Source: Terana coerulea
Lineage: Eukaryota > Basidiomycota > Agaricomycetes > Polyporales > Phanerochaetaceae
Length of the DNA: 64,000 bases
NCBI GenBank assembly: GCA_024811115.1
Contig: JAKOGH010000035.1
Location: 363,048 to 427,047 of the forward strand
Direction: 5' to 3'
In this document: in pieces, positions 59,371 through 64,000 of the stretch
Layout of the letters: each line of letters begins with the position of its first letter
Numbering within the stretch: the stretch's first letter is position 1
Program-made: the position numbers and the translations under genes
The notes under the pieces: generated by a model
Database searches by the model: none
Seen by the model: only the letters and a program-made list of their open reading frames with translations
What the model was told of the DNA's origin: nothing

Positions 59371-61139
59371 ATGCCTAACACACGGAAAAGGTCACGCACG
59401 GCTGAGGAGGAGGCTGAGATGGAATACCAGGTGTGGATGTGGCGGAAAGTACGAGGCAAGCGAGGGGGCTTAGAGAATTTACCGGGCATGCCGGTCGACG
59501 TTATCATCGAGGTGAGCAGACTACATTCGACGCGTAAAGACGCGACGCCAAGACGTTACGCCGCAGGTATTGAAGTACCTCTCCCCGCTCGACCTCTTGA
59601 ACCTCTCGCGGACGACGAAAGATTTTCGTGCCTTCCTCATGGCTCGTTCCGCTGCGCCGATGTGGAAAACCGCCCGCGAGAACGAGGAAGACCTGCCGGA
59701 ATGCCCCGCCCACCTGAGCGAGCCCCAATACGCCAATCTTGTCTTCTCTAATCACTGCCACGTAAGCAAGCCATGTTGATCTGAACGTTTAGTGTTAGCT
59801 AATAATTGAGATGGCCATAGCATTGTCTCACATCGAACATTAAGAGTGTCTACTAGTCGTTTGGAGCGCGATATTGTCGTCGTTGCGAACCAAATGTGTA
59901 AGGATGGGCGTTCTTGAAATTTCAAGCGTCATTGCCTGATTTCTCGCCCAGGGTATTTGAGTGCTGTGGGTGCACGCTCAGCCCGTCCTACACTACATCA
60001 TGTCTGGACATGGTCGCCGCTGTATGGGGTGGGTATTTTCTTGTGCCATTGTTCATGGAGTCTGATTGATAAGGCATTTAGACGATACCAAACAGCGTAC
60101 TCTTCATCAGCTTGCCAACGTTGAGCGCGTTCACCAGTTCCTGGGGACGTTCCCCGACGAACAAGCGATTATAGCTCATCGCGCTTCGCTTGTGGCCATA
60201 GCGAATGTAAGTGGAGATATGCTACCGTGAAGATGTACGTGGATTTTTTACGGCCTATAGTTCTCGTTCATCATGCAGGACTGGCAAGCACAGAAGGAAG
60301 ATTCCCGCCAGTACGAGCTAGATCAAGTCAGGCTACGCCGTTTGAATGCGTATGTTTCTAGCTGCGCTGCACTTCCTGTCTACTGGGGAAGCTGATATAT
60401 TTATATCTGTGCAGTATCATACAGAAGCTCTGCGAACTGGGTTGGCAAGACGAGCTGCAAATAATGTCTCCTGACTTTGAGGCGCTCAGGGACCATCCGG
60501 ACGTTAAGCAGCCCAAAGACCTCACACCACAGGGTATGAACTCCCTTGCGCTATCTATGGAAATGCTAATGTTCGTGCATAGTATGGCGCAATATCGAGA
60601 ACCGTATGGTAGAGTTCATGGAAGAAATGCTGGACCAACGCCTCGCTATTGAGCAACATGAGGCAGCCGTCGAGAGATCTGCGACTGTCATCCAGCTGTA
60701 CCGAAACTGGTACATTCAGCAGCCGGACAAGACCGTCCTTCCGCGAGTATGGGACATAATGAAGCGTGTCGATATATGGAACCTACTTCATCAGCCCGCG
60801 GATCAGCAATGGCAACTCGACGACGCGTTTGGAGAGCATTATTTTCCGCTGTGGACCTTAGAATGGCGGCAAGGGTGCAGGGCGTGGCTTCTTCATATTC
60901 TGCACACCTCTGAGCAATTCAGAGGAATGATCCAGTCGAACACGCTCGACCCGCTCGAGCTCGCCTCCGTGGTCTTCACCTGCACGAAATGCAAGAAACC
61001 GTGTCCGGCCTACCCGTCACTACTGGCACACGAGTGCTTGTACACCTACCATTATCCCTCCGATGAAGCCCTTGTGCCGGTTAATGCTGCTTACTCTTCC
61101 GAGGATTACGATGCTTACCATGCGAGGATGCTGTCCTAG
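59371..61139 (+). CDS. F-box protein, family member 3 (in-frame stop)
   Basis: Exon 1 (59371-59511, 141 nt) ends NLPGMPVDVIIE; exon 2 (59567-59761, 195 nt) reads YLSPLDLLNLSRTTKDFRAF and LPECPAHLSEPQYANL, with FSNHCH at its end. Exon 3 from 59821 reads CLTSNIKSVY, then TAG (59854-59856), then SFGARYCRRCEPN; relatives have Trp at the stop. Later exons are helical (KICELGWQDEL-type reading near 60430). The last exon has VERSATVIQLYRNWYIQQPD, FGEHYFPLWTLEWRQGCRAW and CTKCKKPCPAYPSLLAHECL. A TATAAA directly abuts the ATG and is too close to serve as its TATA box. The gene is either a recent pseudogene or carries a base error. Confidence 0.72.
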
Positions 61140-62332
61140 AGCTGGTCATCCAGTAATCTCGAGATCGGCGTGTGGAGCCGACGAGCAGCAGTAGTTGTCA
61201 GTGCATGCGGACAAGACCCGATAATCACAACGAGAAATATGATGGACCATATTCCGGCTAGGATGTGGTGCAAGAAATGCGATGGAGATAGCAGCGGGAA
61301 GAGGACGGTGATGCGCTGGCGGGATGTGGTGCGTATTTTGTCCGTGATTGGCATGCGCCTGGTTGATGGAAGGTCTGGTAGTTCGAACACTGGCGGACGC
61401 ACTTCGTGGGACCTACCCGGATCGAGCATGTGCTCGAATGGGGATGTATGGACGGCTCTGTTGTGGAGAAGATAAAGAGAATGGAGGCTGCCGCGGGCGC
61501 GCATTATGACCAGTTGTACTCAAATCTAAACGATCAGAAACCCTGGTACTTTTGTGCCCACTGCTCGTTGAGCAAAAGCAATACGGGAAAAGTTTCCCGG
61601 GAATACAACAGCACCTCCGTTTCTCGTGAGTCTCAACATTCATCATAACCTACGAATCTCACATTGGTCGAGTAGGCACCAGATTGCCCTGACGGATATC
61701 AAGGTACTCGATTGGTATAGAACGCCGGACGAAGAGCTGTATATGGTGCGTCCGATCACGTTGGTGAAAGCATGTCGTCCGTGTACGGAACCTATCCGAC
61801 TCCTGGCGTGCAAGGTTTCGACAAGCCACGGCGGACTTCTGTGACTTTTAGCATGAGTGACTTGTTGCTCGGTTTTTCCACGGCTTGCAGGCCTTTCCCT
61901 GAGATGTCGTTATATCCCCTGTTATGCTTTGACACTTCCTTACACCAATCATATTAAGTCCTCATAACTTATCGACTTTACGATATTGCTTACATCGGCC
62001 GACCTCGTCCGCGATACTACCAGATAATCTTTTTCTTTTTCTGGTCTCCATTGTTTTACGTCCGTCATTGATATTCCTATGGTGGATAATCTACATATAC
62101 ATCGTTGTACTACTCATTTTCGCCACTAATATACTGAAATTTTCACAAGCCTGAGCGCGGCGTTCGTGGCCAGAACCAGGCGCCGTATATTGATTGCGCA
62201 TCAAATTGATCCGCCAGCCCTCCAACGCCACCATGACGGACGCGCTCCAACCCGAACGTTAAGCAACCAAACCTGCATCCACAACTTATCGGTACCTTTC
62301 GTCCACCTCCACCATTTGCTCCCTTCCAAACT
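61140..62332 (+). pseudogene. Decayed cysteine-rich fragment(s) between F-box genes
   Basis: Plus-strand pieces read MWCKKCDGDSSGKR with MRWRDVV (about 61261-61335) and KPWYFCAHCSLSKSN (about 61541-61585), in different frames and broken by stops. A possible acceptor at 61671-61675 leads to ALTDIKVLDWYRTPDEELYM. The CxxC pairs and spacing suggest the remains of one more protein, perhaps related to the cluster, but there is no F-box. From 61.9 kb to the next ATG the sequence is AT-richer and promoter-like. Confidence 0.35.
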
Positions 62333-64000
62333 ATGGCAAGGCGCAAGGGCTCTCAGAAGACTACCAGTCAGCCCGAAAATGAGGCTAAACTTCTATCTGT
62401 TCGCCGTAAAGTGCGCGGTAGTCTCCGGCACATGCTCGATATGCCTCTCGACGTGATCTTTGAGGTACGCCGGAGGGTACGACTGCTGATTTCTAGATAC
62501 TATTCTGAACATACGAGATAGATTGTGAGCCATATGATGCCAATAGACCTACTCAACCTCGCGCGCACGAGCAAACGCTTCCGCCAATTCTTGATGGTTC
62601 GCTCGGCTGGATCTATGTGGAGAGCAGCACGGAGGAACGTAGAAGGTCTGCCTGATCTCCCCGAGCACCTGAGCGAACCGGCGTACGCACGACTGACCTT
62701 CGACACCGCGTGTTACGTGCGTCAATCACGCTATGGCGGCCTATACTCCTTGCTAACAGACACTCGCGACGCGTTTTCTTACTACAGGGGTGCTCTAGAC
62801 CGAACACACGAATCATCTGGTGGGAGTTGGGCGTGAAGTACTGCCCTGCATGTAGAAGTGAATGGTATGGCTGATAGGCTCCGTGAAATCAGCGTCGCGT
62901 TGACTATTGTTGCAGCCTCACAAAGTGCAAAAAATGGATGGGCGTGTTCAGCTGGTCCCGTGACGACATGCTCGTCCCCTTTACCCATGGTGAGCTCTTT
63001 GTATATGTTAGGGTAATGCGGAAAGCTATACGAGAGTCTTCAGAAAAGGCTACGCAAGCGGTTCATTGGCATCTGAGCAGCGACGTCGAACGAATGACGG
63101 AAGAATATGACCGTTTGACCGTGCCAGAAATTGAGCAGAGGAAGGAACAAGTCAAAGCTATTATGGAGGTGCGCTAGCAGTGCAGCATGGTACGGCTCAC
63201 TTGTGTTGATCCGCGTATGCGATTTTCTAGTTTGCCGAGGCGAGTTGAGTGGCACGCCAGTTGGACAGATGGCCGTATGCAGAAACTGCAAGACGTCAGG
63301 GACAAGCGACTGCATGCGTAAGCAACATCTCTTCTGTAACCGTACGGAACGCAGCTCATTCCATGCCCGTTAGTATTGTGCGGAAGCTCAGAGAACGCGG
63401 GTGGGGGCCTGAACTGGATTTGATGGCACCGAAGTACGACAGGCTCCGCCGTGAGGATGAAGTAGGGCGAAATACCCAGTTGACTAAGCGCGGTATGTAC
63501 TATCCCACTACACGCCGGCATGTTGTTGCTCATATAGCTCTTAGCATGGGACAACATGCGCGATGATCTGGAAGATAGAATGCGGCAGTGGAGGAGCGAC
63601 CGCTTTGTGGGATTGTCGAAAATGAACTCTCACGTTGGGTCAAAGATCCTCCGCTCGAAATACCGGAAACCATCAGTTATTACGATTGCATGAAGCTTTC
63701 AATAAAGAGGGCAGAATCATTCACACAAGTGGCGCTGGTACAGCCAGTCCTGACAAACGCGTCCTGCCACGCGCCGCTGACCTCTTCTATCGTCCCGAGG
63801 TCTGGAGTCTGCTTCGCCGGCCGCACCGTCCGGGTGGACGACAAGACATTCCAGCCCTCCGCGAGCGCTTTCCTCAATGGACGGCTCAGTGGAAGGGTGA
63901 ATGCGACGAACAACTGCGCACCATGGTGCAGAACTCGCCCTACTTCAAGAACAAGATCCCGGATGGATCCTCTGTCGCTCGCTGCCGTCGTGTTCACGTG
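62333..64000 (+). CDS. F-box protein, family member 4 (3' end outside window)
   Basis: Exon 1 (62333-62464, 132 nt) ends LRHMLDMPLDVIFE; exon 2 (62522-62716, 195 nt) reads HMMPIDLLNLARTSKRFRQF and ARRNVEGLPDLPEHLSEPAY. After an intron ending about 62787 comes GCSRPNTRIIWWELGVKYCP with paired cysteines, then KWMGVFSWSRDDMLVPFTHG, coiled-coil-like exons, IVRKLRERGWGPELDLMAPK, and the beginning of the C-terminal exon (VWSLLRRP ... FPQWTAQWKGECDEQLRTMV). The terminal C-x2-C/H-x-C module would lie beyond 64000. A frame change appears near 63970, inside the DP-L-LA segment. Otherwise the best preserved of the cluster. Confidence 0.77.

Noticed and set aside
59365..59373. TATAAA directly before the ATG of F-box member 3
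   Set aside because: It abuts the start codon, so it cannot place transcription upstream of the ATG.
1..64000. CRISPR arrays, operons and bacterial-type signals
   Set aside because: None seen; the spliceosomal introns and gene families are those of a basidiomycete nucleus.

Overview
The window looks like nuclear DNA of an Agaricomycete (mushroom-forming basidiomycete), most probably a wood-decay type. Genes are broken by many 45-80 bp GT-AG introns (a few GC-AG). It carries lineage-typical families (DUF6593, DUF6533, MYND-finger proteins, an expanded F-box family), GC-rich codon use, and a fungal chromovirus. There are no operons; each gene has its own promoter.

Layout. 1-25.8 kb is gene-rich: the 3' part of COG3 (Golgi tether), a PWWP chromatin protein, a Sec2-type Rab GEF (minus), a DUF6593 protein, a DUF6533 membrane protein (minus), a Use1-like ER SNARE (minus) divergent from an Sqs1-like R3H/G-patch protein, a MYND protein, an F-box protein (minus), and a second DUF6533 gene in a markedly AT-rich island. 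Several of these serve membrane traffic (COG3, Sec2, Use1) but they are independent genes. 25.8-57.3 kb is gene-poor and repeat-rich. It holds two direct copies of a 2.7 kb segment carrying a Ser/Pro-rich gene (32.7-35.4 and 52.1-54.7 kb). Between them lie an array of decayed repeats and a 7,061 bp Ty3/Gypsy chromovirus with identical 318 bp LTRs and a perfect 5 bp target duplication. 57.3-64 kb is a tandem cluster of F-box genes, relatives of the one at 19.8-21.8 kb.

Two themes stand out. First, single-base frame breaks or in-frame stops interrupt many conserved genes whose splice sites and flanking frames are otherwise intact; this is either incomplete consensus polishing or real decay, and it limits all claims about intactness. 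Second, the retroelement has an 11-nt self-complementarity between its primer-binding position and the predicted mRNA 5' end (Tf1-like self-priming). All exon boundaries were worked out by eye from splice signals, reading phase and family motifs.
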